A stretch of DNA of 5,362 bases from Cyanobacteria bacterium UBA11370. GTDB lineage: Bacteria; Cyanobacteriota; Cyanobacteriia; Cyanobacteriales; Coleofasciculaceae. The translations under genes were made by a program, and so were the position numbers. The stretch is taken from contig DNGI01000257.1 of the NCBI GenBank assembly GCA_003486645.1, positions 1-5,362 on the forward strand, in the 5' to 3' direction. How positions within the stretch are numbered: the stretch's first letter is position 1; each line of letters opens with the position of its first letter. The notes beneath the pieces are model-generated. The model had not been told where the DNA came from and searched no databases. It worked only from the letters and a program-made list of their open reading frames with translations. This document shows positions 1-5,299 of this stretch, piece by piece.

Positions 1-2
1 CC

Positions 3-27
3 CCCCATCTCCCCATCTCCCTCATCT
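3..27. repeat. C-rich tandem octamer repeat at the window edge
   Basis: Two perfect copies of CCCCATCT (3-10 and 11-18) are followed by an imperfect copy (CCCTCATCT, 19-27). The array is cut by the window edge, so its full length is unknown. It is a short tandem repeat of the kind scattered between genes in many filamentous cyanobacteria. It resembles the CCCCCTCT array at 2521-2550 and, on the opposite strand, the GTGGGGA array at 3756-3790. Confidence 0.7.
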
Positions 28-142
28 TTATATTTATTACTTTAGACAGAGCCTGTTACTTCCTTTAGATAGATTCCCACAGGCTAGAAAAATTAGTTGA
101 ATAAAACTGTAGAAAGGATTTGTTTAAAAATTAATACCCCTG

Positions 143-147
143 AAGGA
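143..147 (+). promoter_or_regulatory. Ribosome binding site of psaE
   Basis: AAGGA lies 8 nt before the ATG at 156. It is the only clear Shine-Dalgarno sequence before a gene in this window, and it fixes the psaE start. Confidence 0.75.
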
Positions 148-155
148 AAATACTC

Positions 156-524
156 ATGGTTCAACGTGGTTCTAAGGTTCGCATTCTGCGGAAAGAGTCC
201 TACTGGTATAAAGATGTGGGAACAGTTGCTTCTATGGATCAGAGTGGCATCAAGTATCCAGTTATTGTACGCTTTGAGAAAATTAATTATGCAGGTGTGA
301 ATACGAATAACTTTGGAGTTGATGAAGTCGTAGAGGTTGAACCTCCATCAGCAAAAGGTAAGAAAACGCCTTCCGGTGGTAAGCAAACTCCTGTCGATCC
401 CGCTATTCGTCGCACAGGTCAGGGTGCAAAGCAGGCAGTAAGACCCGGTGCAGCACCAGAAGCAGCAGGGACGGACAATCCCCGCGTTGAGGGCGATCCG
501 AACCAGGGTACGGATGCTCGCTAA
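156..524 (+). CDS. psaE: Photosystem I reaction centre subunit IV (PsaE) with long C-terminal tail
   Basis: PsaE is a small peripheral subunit on the cytoplasmic (stromal) face of photosystem I. With PsaC and PsaD it helps dock ferredoxin, and it has been linked to cyclic electron flow. Residues 1 to about 65 are the typical SH3-like beta-barrel core: [20 protein letters not shown] near the start, then [19 protein letters not shown] and the VDEVVEVE strand. Family members usually have about 70-75 residues, but this one has 122. The extra residues, about 66-122, are rich in Pro, Ala, Gly and charge, with Lys/Arg mainly in the first half (67-96) and Asp/Glu in the second (102-120), so they are probably disordered. 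The start is ATG 156, preceded by AAGGA. A palindrome 41 nt after the stop could end or protect the transcript. I identified no convincing promoter. The identification is very secure; any role for the tail is unknown. Confidence 0.97.
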   Translation: MVQRGSKVRILRKESYWYKDVGTVASMDQSGIKYPVIVRFEKINYAGVNTNNFGVDEVVEVEPPSAKGKKTPSGGKQTPVDPAIRRTGQGAKQAVRPGAAPEAAGTDNPRVEGDPNQGTDAR

Positions 525-564
525 ACCTCAATCAGCCTAACGAGTTGCAAGATGCGATCGCCTC

Positions 565-597
565 AGATCCCCGACTTCTTTAAGAAGTCGGGGATCT
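565..597. repeat. Perfect 16-bp-arm palindrome, possible psaE 3' hairpin
   Basis: The arms AGATCCCCGACTTCTT (565-580) and AAGAAGTCGGGGATCT (582-597) are exact reverse complements around a single T; a real RNA hairpin would open a few central A-T pairs. No T-run follows, so it is not a classical Rho-independent terminator. It lies between psaE and ndhD and could act as a 3' stabiliser or attenuator. A worn copy of the same sequence is at 3141-3172, and from general knowledge this palindrome recurs in cyanobacterial genomes, so it is best seen as a dispersed palindromic element. Confidence 0.85.
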
Positions 598-671
598 TGC
601 TTCTGTGCAATATAGATTTACCTATCTTTGGGTACGGTAAAGATTTATGAATAAGTGTAAACAGACTTTAG

Positions 672-677
672 TACAAT
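672..677 (+). promoter_or_regulatory. Possible -10 box of an ndhD promoter
   Basis: TACAAT differs from TATAAT at one position and lies 36 nt before the ndhD ATG, which would give a leader of roughly 30 nt. No good -35 element sits 16-18 bp upstream; TTATGA at 645-650 is too far (21 bp). A separate promoter fits the hairpin between psaE and ndhD, but the call is tentative. Confidence 0.35.
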
Positions 678-713
678 ACTCTCATGCACAAATAAGTATT
701 TATTCTCATTGTC

Positions 714-2405
714 ATGATAGCGGATCGATTTCCCTGGCTAACCGCGATAGTCCTGCTGCCACTCGTTGCTTCCTTACTCATCCCCGTGCTGCCTGATAAA
801 GACGGCAAGCGCGTTCGGTGGTATGCCCTCGGCGTAGGCATCGCGGATTTTATCTTGATGTTGTACGTCTTTTGGAAGCATTACGATGCTAGCAGTGCTA
901 CTTTTCAACTCGCGGAAAAGTATGCCTGGGTGCCTCAGTTAGGTCTGAACTGGGGTGTTTCAGTCGATGGACTTTCAGCCCCCCTCGTGCTTCTGGCGGG
1001 ACTGGTAACGACGCTTTCAATGTTTGCAGCGTGGCAAGTCGATCGCAAACCCCGTCTCTTCTATTTCCTGATGCTGGTACTGTATTCGGCACAGATTGGG
1101 GTGTTTGTCGCGCAAGACGCACTGCTGCTATTCATTATGTGGGAACTGGAACTCGTTCCCGTCTACCTGCTAGTTTGCATTTGGGGTGGGCCAAAGCGTC
1201 GCTATGCGGCAACAAAATTTATCCTTTATACCGCAGCCGCTTCAGTATTTATTCTAGTGGCAGCGCTGGGAATGGCGTTCTACGGAAATCATATTACCTT
1301 CGATATCGCTGAACTCGGTATGAAGGATTATCCCCTTGCGCTAGAATTGCTACTTTACGCCGGATTACTGGTTGCCTTTGGGGTCAAACTAGCAGTTTTC
1401 CCAATGCACACTTGGCTACCTGATGCTCACGGTGAAGCGTCTGCTCCTGTCTCGATGATTCTAGCAGGTGTGCTGCTGAAGATGGGCGGATATGGACTGA
1501 TTCGCTTCAATTTGGAACTTCTTTCTGATGCCCACGTTTATTTTGCACCTGTTCTAGCAACTCTCGGCGTTGTTAACATTATCTACGGTGCTTTGACCTC
1601 GTTTGGTCAGACGAACATGAAGCGTCGTTTAGCGTATTCGTCGGTATCCCACATGGGGTTTGTGCTACTAGGTATTGCATCCTTCACCGATGTGGGTGTC
1701 AATGGTGCAATGTTACAGATGATTTCTCATGGTTTAATTGCATCCCTTCTCTTCTTCCTAGCAGGAGTCACTTACGATCGCACCCACACGCTAGCATTAG
1801 ATGAAATGGGCGGTATTGGTCGGGTCATGCCTAAAGTATTTGCCTTATTTACCGCTGGGGCAATGGCATCGCTGGCGCTTCCTGGGATGAGTGGTTTTGC
1901 TAGTGAACTCTCAGTTTTCGTTGGTGTAACGAGCAGTGACATTTACAGTTCTACGTTCCGTACTGTAACCGTTTTCCTCTCCGCCGTGGGAATTATTCTC
2001 ACACCAATCTATCTTCTCTCAATGTTAAGACAGGTCTTTTACGGTTCTGGTGCAGTAGCCGCCTGTGAGATTAATGATACCGAGTTGCGTAAAGATTACC
2101 AACAGAATGAGGAAGCGGTTTGCTTCGGAACCGATTGTGTGTTACCTGCGGAAGCTGGATTTAGTGATGCCAGACCGCGTGAAGTGTTTATTGCGGTATG
2201 CTTTCTAATGCTGATTATTGGGATTGGGGTTTATCCTAAAGTGGCTACGCAGATGTACGATGTAAAGACTGTGGCAGTCAATGCTCAACTTCGTCAAGCC
2301 TATACTGAGATCTCCCAAGCCAATCCTCAGATTTATGCTCAAAGATTAGCATCTCCTACAATCGTACAGTCTGAAATAGCAACCGTTGCAGGATTATCAA
2401 AGTAA
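714..2405 (+). CDS. ndhD: NAD(P)H-quinone oxidoreductase subunit 4 (NdhD), D1/D2 class
   Basis: NdhD is an antiporter-like, proton-pumping membrane subunit of thylakoid NDH-1, which passes electrons to plastoquinone in respiration and cyclic flow around photosystem I. The 563-residue protein is hydrophobic throughout, with many membrane segments. Hallmarks are [11 protein letters not shown] (143-153), [17 protein letters not shown] (232-248), [11 protein letters not shown] (254-264), KRRLAYSS (303-310) and LALPGMSGF (387-395). The family's proton-path residues appear as E144, K225, K256 and E398, matching E144, K234, K265 and E407 of E. coli NuoM. The sequence resembles respiratory/cyclic NdhD1/NdhD2 more than the CO2-uptake NdhD3/D4 forms; I cannot choose firmly between D1 and D2. 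A loop at about 445-487 carries Cys 451, 470 and 475. ATG 714 is the only standard start codon after the in-frame stop at 693; no Shine-Dalgarno is visible, which is common in cyanobacteria. A terminator-like hairpin follows. Confidence 0.96.
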   Translation: MIADRFPWLTAIVLLPLVASLLIPVLPDKDGKRVRWYALGVGIADFILMLYVFWKHYDASSATFQLAEKYAWVPQLGLNWGVSVDGLSAPLVLLAGLVTTLSMFAAWQVDRKPRLFYFLMLVLYSAQIGVFVAQDALLLFIMWELELVPVYLLVCIWGGPKRRYAATKFILYTAAASVFILVAALGMAFYGNHITFDIAELGMKDYPLALELLLYAGLLVAFGVKLAVFPMHTWLPDAHGEASAPVSMILAGVLLKMGGYGLIRFNLELLSDAHVYFAPVLATLGVVNIIYGALTSFGQTNMKRRLAYSSVSHMGFVLLGIASFTDVGVNGAMLQMISHGLIASLLFFLAGVTYDRTHTLALDEMGGIGRVMPKVFALFTAGAMASLALPGMSGFASELSVFVGVTSSDIYSSTFRTVTVFLSAVGIILTPIYLLSMLRQVFYGSGAVAACEINDTELRKDYQQNEEAVCFGTDCVLPAEAGFSDARPREVFIAVCFLMLIIGIGVYPKVATQMYDVKTVAVNAQLRQAYTEISQANPQIYAQRLASPTIVQSEIATVAGLSK

Positions 2406-2435
2406 TTTAATCGACTTCTATCTCTGTCAAAACTT

Positions 2436-2470
2436 AAGCGATCGCTCTTTTTTGGGGTGATCGTTTTTTT
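2436..2470 (+). terminator. Likely Rho-independent terminator of ndhD
   Basis: AAGCGATC (2436-2443) can pair with GATCGTTT (2459-2466), eight pairs including one G-U, around a 15-nt loop, and T2464-2470 gives a run of seven T. The left arm overlaps a HIP1 octamer, whose own palindrome AGCGATCGCT followed by CTTTTTT (2437-2452) could form an alternative, tighter hairpin with its own T-run. It starts 31 nt after the ndhD stop. Confidence 0.55.
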
Positions 2471-2510
2471 GTTGTTGGTTGTTAGTTGTTAGTTGTTAGT
2501 TGTTGGTTGT
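2471..2510. repeat. Heptamer tandem repeat GTTGTTA/G
   Basis: Five heptamers in a row read GTTGTTG, GTTGTTA, GTTGTTA, GTTGTTA and GTTGTTG (2471-2505), followed by the partial unit GTTGT. This is a typical cyanobacterial short tandem repeat. It begins directly at the end of the terminator T-run and lies in non-coding sequence. Confidence 0.85.
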
Positions 2511-2511
2511 A

Positions 2512-2557
2512 TCCCTCTCTCCCCCTCTCCCCCTCTCCCCCTCTCCCTCTTTCCCTC
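2512..2557. repeat. Pyrimidine-rich octamer repeat CCCCCTCT
   Basis: Three perfect CCCCCTCT units (2521-2544) are flanked by imperfect units (CCCTCTCT before; CCCTCT and TTCCCTC after). The + strand here is purely C and T. The opposite strand has G-runs of 3-5 separated by AGA, which fits a G-quadruplex motif. It is separated from the preceding GTTGTTA array by only one or two bases. Confidence 0.8.
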
Positions 2558-2558
2558 G

Positions 2559-2633
2559 CTGTATCAACAGGCAATTGAAGAGCTTGAAAACTTACCTCTT
2601 GGGTTGAGATCCCTGTACTTATTTATAATATAA
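2559..2633 (+). other. Short open stretch without a start, possible coding remnant
   Basis: Between the C-rich repeat and the next gene one frame reads LYQQAIEELENLPLGLRSLY and then LFII before TAA at 2631. The first part looks protein-like (an amphipathic QQAIEELENL helix), but there is no start codon, since the frame runs back into the simple repeat. It may be the 3' end of a lost gene, or chance. I do not assign a family. Confidence 0.2.
2624..2629 (+). promoter_or_regulatory. Possible -10 box for the 2651 gene
   Basis: A perfect TATAAT lies 21 nt before ATG 2651. The possible -35 elements are poorly spaced: TTGAGA at 2604 gives a 14-bp gap and TTGGGT at 2599 a 19-bp gap. If used, transcription would start near 2636, which favours ATG 2651 over the TTG at 2636 as the start codon. 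Confidence 0.4.
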
Positions 2634-2650
2634 ATTTGACGGATCAGCCT

Positions 2651-3142
2651 ATGGACGAGAGCATCAATTGGCAATCCAAACTCCAAAATTCATTAGCACA
2701 GGGGCGCGAAGCGCAATCTAAAATTACCTCTGTTAATCAGATAAACGATCTAATCCAACGCTTCGAGAATGGCACATTACCAAGATGTGACTGGACTCAT
2801 CACGCGCATTTAATTGTTGCTCTATGGTATCTCATTCATTACTCCCAGGATAAGGCAATTCATTATATTCGTAACGGCATCCAACGATATAATCAGGCGA
2901 TTGGCATTAAAACAACAAAAGACAGCGGTTATCATGAAACGCTTACCTTATTTTGGGTGAAAATTGTACGTCAGTATCTAGCAACTAAAGGTACAGATTG
3001 CTCAATGGTAGACTTAGCAAATGGCTTGATTGAGTGCTGTGGAAACCCGAATCTACCCCTCGACTATTACAGTAGCGATCGCTTGATGTCATGGGAAGCG
3101 CGTCTTAATTGGGTTGAACCGGATCTAAACTCTCCGGTTTAG
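2651..3142 (+). CDS. Conserved protein of unknown function with WTHHAHL and GYHET motifs
   Basis: The protein has 163 residues from ATG 2651; the frame also allows TTG 2636 (five more residues), but a TATAAT box just upstream makes that start unlikely. No Shine-Dalgarno is evident. There is no signal peptide or convincing membrane segment, so it is probably cytoplasmic. From memory of similar sequences, it belongs to a widespread uncharacterised bacterial family recognised by DWTHHAHL (47-54), a helical region with NGIQRYN (75-81), GYHETLTLFW (93-102), YYSSDRL (139-145) and WVEPD (154-158). H50, H51, H53, H95 and E96 could bind a metal; this is inference from the residues, and no reaction is known to me. 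The first 35 or so residues look unlike the conserved part. It stands 245 nt after ndhD, beyond a likely terminator, and 94 nt before the kinase gene. Its stop codon lies in a hairpin. Confidence 0.85.
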   Translation: MDESINWQSKLQNSLAQGREAQSKITSVNQINDLIQRFENGTLPRCDWTHHAHLIVALWYLIHYSQDKAIHYIRNGIQRYNQAIGIKTTKDSGYHETLTLFWVKIVRQYLATKGTDCSMVDLANGLIECCGNPNLPLDYYSSDRLMSWEARLNWVEPDLNSPV

Positions 3143-3172
3143 ACCTTGATTTCTTAAAGAAGTCGGGGATCT
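3141..3172 (+). repeat. Degenerate copy of the 565-597 palindrome, overlapping the stop codon
   Basis: The right arm AAGAAGTCGGGGATCT (3157-3172) is identical to that at 582-597. The left arm (3141-3155) differs by three C-to-T changes and one missing T. In + strand RNA the three changed bases still pair as G-U, leaving one bulged A (3169), so a hairpin persists. Its first two bases are the last two of the TAG stop. No T-run follows, so it may be a 3' end or processing structure rather than a standard terminator. Confidence 0.75.
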
Positions 3173-3192
3173 TATCTTCAACTTATCTTCAA
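3171..3192. repeat. Tandem 11-bp direct duplication
   Basis: CTTATCTTCAA occurs twice with no gap (3171-3181 and 3182-3192). The second copy runs into the 10-bp palindrome TTCAATTGAA (3188-3197). It lies in the kinase upstream region and overlaps the edge of the preceding hairpin. It could be a slippage duplication or a pair of regulator half-sites; nothing here decides which. Confidence 0.7.
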
Positions 3193-3236
3193 TTGAAAGG
3201 CACAATAGAGACAAAGACAGTCTGTTGCCTTTCCTC

Positions 3237-5213
3237 ATGAGTTATTGCCTAAATCCGTATTGCGATCGCCCTCAAAATCCGGAGGGAACACGGTTTTGCC
3301 AACATTGCGGTTCAACCCTACTGTTGCAAGAACGCTATCGTGGACTTAAACTCATTGGTCAAGGTGGTTTTGGCAGAACATTTTTAGCGGTGGATGAGGA
3401 TAAACCGTCTAAACCGCAATGTGTGATTAAGCAATTTTTCCCTCAATCTCAAGGTACAAATAGTGCCAAGAAAGCGGCTGAATTATTTGAACAAGAAGCA
3501 GTACGGTTGGATCAGTTAGGCAAGCATCCCCAAATTCCGGAATTGTTCGGACATTTTACTCAAGATAATCGCCAGTATTTGATACAAGAGTTTATTGATG
3601 GGCAAAATTTAGCCGAAGTTTTGGCAGTTGAAGCGGCGTTTACAGAAGCGCAGATTTGGGACTTACTGAATAATTTATTACCCGTTCTGGAGTTTATTCA
3701 TAATCACAATATTATTCATCGAGATATTAAACCAGAAAATATTATTCGTCGGAGGGTGGGGAGTGGGGAGTGGGGAGTGGGGAGTGGGGAAAAGGAGATA
3801 GAAGAAAAGTCTATTGTAGAATTATCCGCATCTTCTTCTTCCTCGAACAAACTAGTTTTAGTTGATTTCGGGGCAGCTAAATATGCGGTAGGCACAGCGT
3901 TATTGAGGACGGGAACGAGGATTGGTTCGCCGGAATATATTGCGCCGGAACAAGCGAAGGGGAAAGCGGTTTTTGCGAGTGATTTGTATAGTTTAGGCGT
4001 GACTTGTGTTCATCTTTTAACTCAGGTTTCACCGCTGGAATTGTTTGATACGGGTGAGGATGTTTGGATCTGGCGGCGTTATTTAGTGGATAATCCAGTG
4101 AGTGAAGAATTGGGAACTATCCTCGATAAACTATTGCAAAATGCTAGAAATCGTCGCTATCAATCGGCGGCTGAGGTAATCAAAGATTTGAATAAGCAAC
4201 GGCAGAATCTCCTATCTCGTTCTCAACTAGTAACTTCTCAATCGATTGTCTATCCACCGCTTCATTTTAAATCAGTAGCAGCACAATTATCTTCTTCCTC
4301 ACAGGTAAAAAAAACACTAGATTGGCAATTAGAATATACCCTAACGGGACATTTTGGTTCAGTGGAATCAATTGCAATTAATCCGAATGGAGAGATTGTT
4401 GCTAGTGGGAGTACAGATTGCACAATTAAGTTGTGGCAGTTGAAAAATGGGGAGGAAATTTGTACCCTTCAGGGGCATCGGGAAAGGGTTTGTGCGGTTA
4501 GGTTTAGTTCGGATGGACAAACTCTTGTCAGTGGTAGTTATGACCAAACAATTAAGCTATGGCAATTGAGTACGGAACGGGAAATTAATACTTTAATCGG
4601 TCATACTAAGTGGATTACTTCTCTTGCCATGAGTTCCGATGGAGAGACATTAGTGAGTGGCAGTAGTGACGGAACAATTAAGTTATGGCAAATGCAGCAG
4701 GGTAGGGAACTACAAACGCTGAAAGGTCATGCTAAATATGTGAGTGCGATCGCCATTAGTCCCAATGGCGAAACCCTAGCTAGTGTTAGCAATGATGGCA
4801 CAATTAAACTGTGGCAATTAAGTACGGGAGACGAACTTTATACGCTTGGGGATGAGTTTTTAGTCCGCCTTGGTTTTTTCTGTTCCGTTGCATTTAGTCC
4901 GGATGGACAGATGCTTGCAGGTGGCAATAGTGATGGCACAATTAAACTATGGTATCTGCAACAAAGGCGGGAATTCGGTATTCTTAAAGGTCATAGGGAA
5001 CGGGTACGGACGATGGCTTTTAGTCCCGATGGACAAATGTTAGCAAGTGGCAGTATGGATAAGACTATTAAAATTTGGCGCGTATCGGATAGGGAAGTGA
5101 TGAATACCCTTAAAAGTCATACTGGGGAAGTTTATACCCTTGCGTTTAGTTCAGATGGAGAAATGCTGGCGAGTGGCAGTATGGATAAGACTATTAAAAT
5201 TTGGCGCTATTAA
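3237..5213 (+). CDS. Serine/threonine protein kinase with N-terminal zinc ribbon and C-terminal WD40 propeller
   Basis: This is a predicted soluble signalling kinase of 658 residues. The start is set at ATG 3237, because MSYCLNPYC is the usual opening of this cyanobacterial family; TTG 3225 would add four residues. No Shine-Dalgarno is visible. Domains in order: a Cys4 zinc ribbon (C4, C9, C21, C24), a motif also seen in SpkB-type kinases; a kinase domain from about 34 to 320 with Gly loop GQGGFG (41-46), K65, HRDIKPEN (161-168, catalytic D163), DFG (210-212) and APE (236-238); a Ser/Gln-rich linker; and seven WD40 repeats (367-658). All catalytic residues are present, so activity is expected. 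Residues 174-205, between the catalytic loop and DFG, are an unusual Gly/Ser, acidic and poly-Ser insert encoded partly by a DNA heptamer repeat. The WD40 propeller probably binds partners or substrates, which are unknown. No membrane segment is seen. Confidence 0.93.
   Translation: MSYCLNPYCDRPQNPEGTRFCQHCGSTLLLQERYRGLKLIGQGGFGRTFLAVDEDKPSKPQCVIKQFFPQSQGTNSAKKAAELFEQEAVRLDQLGKHPQIPELFGHFTQDNRQYLIQEFIDGQNLAEVLAVEAAFTEAQIWDLLNNLLPVLEFIHNHNIIHRDIKPENIIRRRVGSGEWGVGSGEKEIEEKSIVELSASSSSSNKLVLVDFGAAKYAVGTALLRTGTRIGSPEYIAPEQAKGKAVFASDLYSLGVTCVHLLTQVSPLELFDTGEDVWIWRRYLVDNPVSEELGTILDKLLQNARNRRYQSAAEVIKDLNKQRQNLLSRSQLVTSQSIVYPPLHFKSVAAQLSSSSQVKKTLDWQLEYTLTGHFGSVESIAINPNGEIVASGSTDCTIKLWQLKNGEEICTLQGHRERVCAVRFSSDGQTLVSGSYDQTIKLWQLSTEREINTLIGHTKWITSLAMSSDGETLVSGSSDGTIKLWQMQQGRELQTLKGHAKYVSAIAISPNGETLASVSNDGTIKLWQLSTGDELYTLGDEFLVRLGFFCSVAFSPDGQMLAGGNSDGTIKLWYLQQRREFGILKGHRERVRTMAFSPDGQMLASGSMDKTIKIWRVSDREVMNTLKSHTGEVYTLAFSSDGEMLASGSMDKTIKIWRY
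3756..3790 (+). repeat. Five GTGGGGA heptamers inside the kinase reading frame
   Basis: Five perfect GTGGGGA copies run without a gap and begin exactly on a codon. They encode VGSGEWGVGSGE, residues 174-185. Because the unit is 7 bp, gaining or losing one or two units would shift the frame before the DFG motif. The sense strand has five runs of GGGG separated by AGT, a strong G-quadruplex motif in both DNA and mRNA. Confidence 0.95.
4335..5210 (+). repeat. Seven WD40 repeats (one propeller) in the kinase C-terminus
   Basis: The blades are residues 367-409, 410-451, 452-493, 494-535, 536-581, 582-623 and 624-658. Most are 42 residues with a GH near the start, a SxDG turn and an ending TIKLW or TIKIW. 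Blade 5 is 46 residues and lacks the GH. Blade 7 ends at IWRY and the stop. Seven is the classical number for one closed propeller. Blades 6 and 7 share an identical 36-bp stretch (5046-5081 and 5172-5207). Confidence 0.93.
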
Positions 5214-5299
5214 CTCTGAGAGTAAAGCCTATTGCCATTAGTCTTAATGATCAGTTTAGTCTTGGTAGTAGTGAAAATAAAATTGTTAAGTTTTGGTGA
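5213..5299 (+). pseudogene. Remnant of an eighth WD40 blade after the kinase stop
   Basis: In a frame different from the kinase gene, 5231-5296 reads IAISLNDQFS, LGSSENKIVK, FW and then TGA. It aligns without gaps over 22 residues to blade 4 (IAISPNGETL...TIKLW, from 4750), keeping IAIS, N, S, K and the final W. Just upstream, 5213-5230 reads TLRVKP, like a blade start missing its GH segment. There is no start codon of its own. I infer that the array was once longer and that a frameshift, deletion and new stop cut it back to seven blades. Confidence 0.55.

Noticed and set aside
36..72. HLR1/RpaB-type light-response site before psaE
   Set aside because: ATTACTTT (36) and GTTACTTC (55) resemble the half-site but are 19 bp apart rather than 12 and lack the expected A after TTAC.
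97..300. Open reading frame on the + strand overlapping psaE
   Set aside because: It starts at TTG with no ribosome binding site, and most of its length lies in another frame of the certain psaE gene; its sequence matches nothing I recognise.
657..674. NtcA-like site GTA...TAC before ndhD
   Set aside because: The GTA at 657 and the TAC at 672 are separated by 12 bases instead of the required 8.
898..1122. Minus-strand open frame inside ndhD
   Set aside because: It is fully covered by a well-conserved ndhD region and has no independent support.
1031..1312. Second + strand frame inside ndhD
   Set aside because: It is an out-of-frame shadow of conserved membrane segments of NdhD.
2471..2557. 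Tandem repeats as a CRISPR array
   Set aside because: The units are 7-8 bp with no spacers; this is simple-sequence repetition.
3117..3143. Two small alternative hairpins near the end of the unknown gene (AACCGGA/TCCGGTT and TCTAAAC/GTTTAGA)
   Set aside because: Each has only 7 bp, the two are mutually exclusive, they lie mainly in coding sequence and no T-run follows; chance is likely, although competition with the 3141-3172 hairpin cannot be ruled out.
3225..3236. TTG 3225 as the kinase start
   Set aside because: The family normally begins with MSYC at ATG 3237, and neither start has a Shine-Dalgarno that would favour the TTG.
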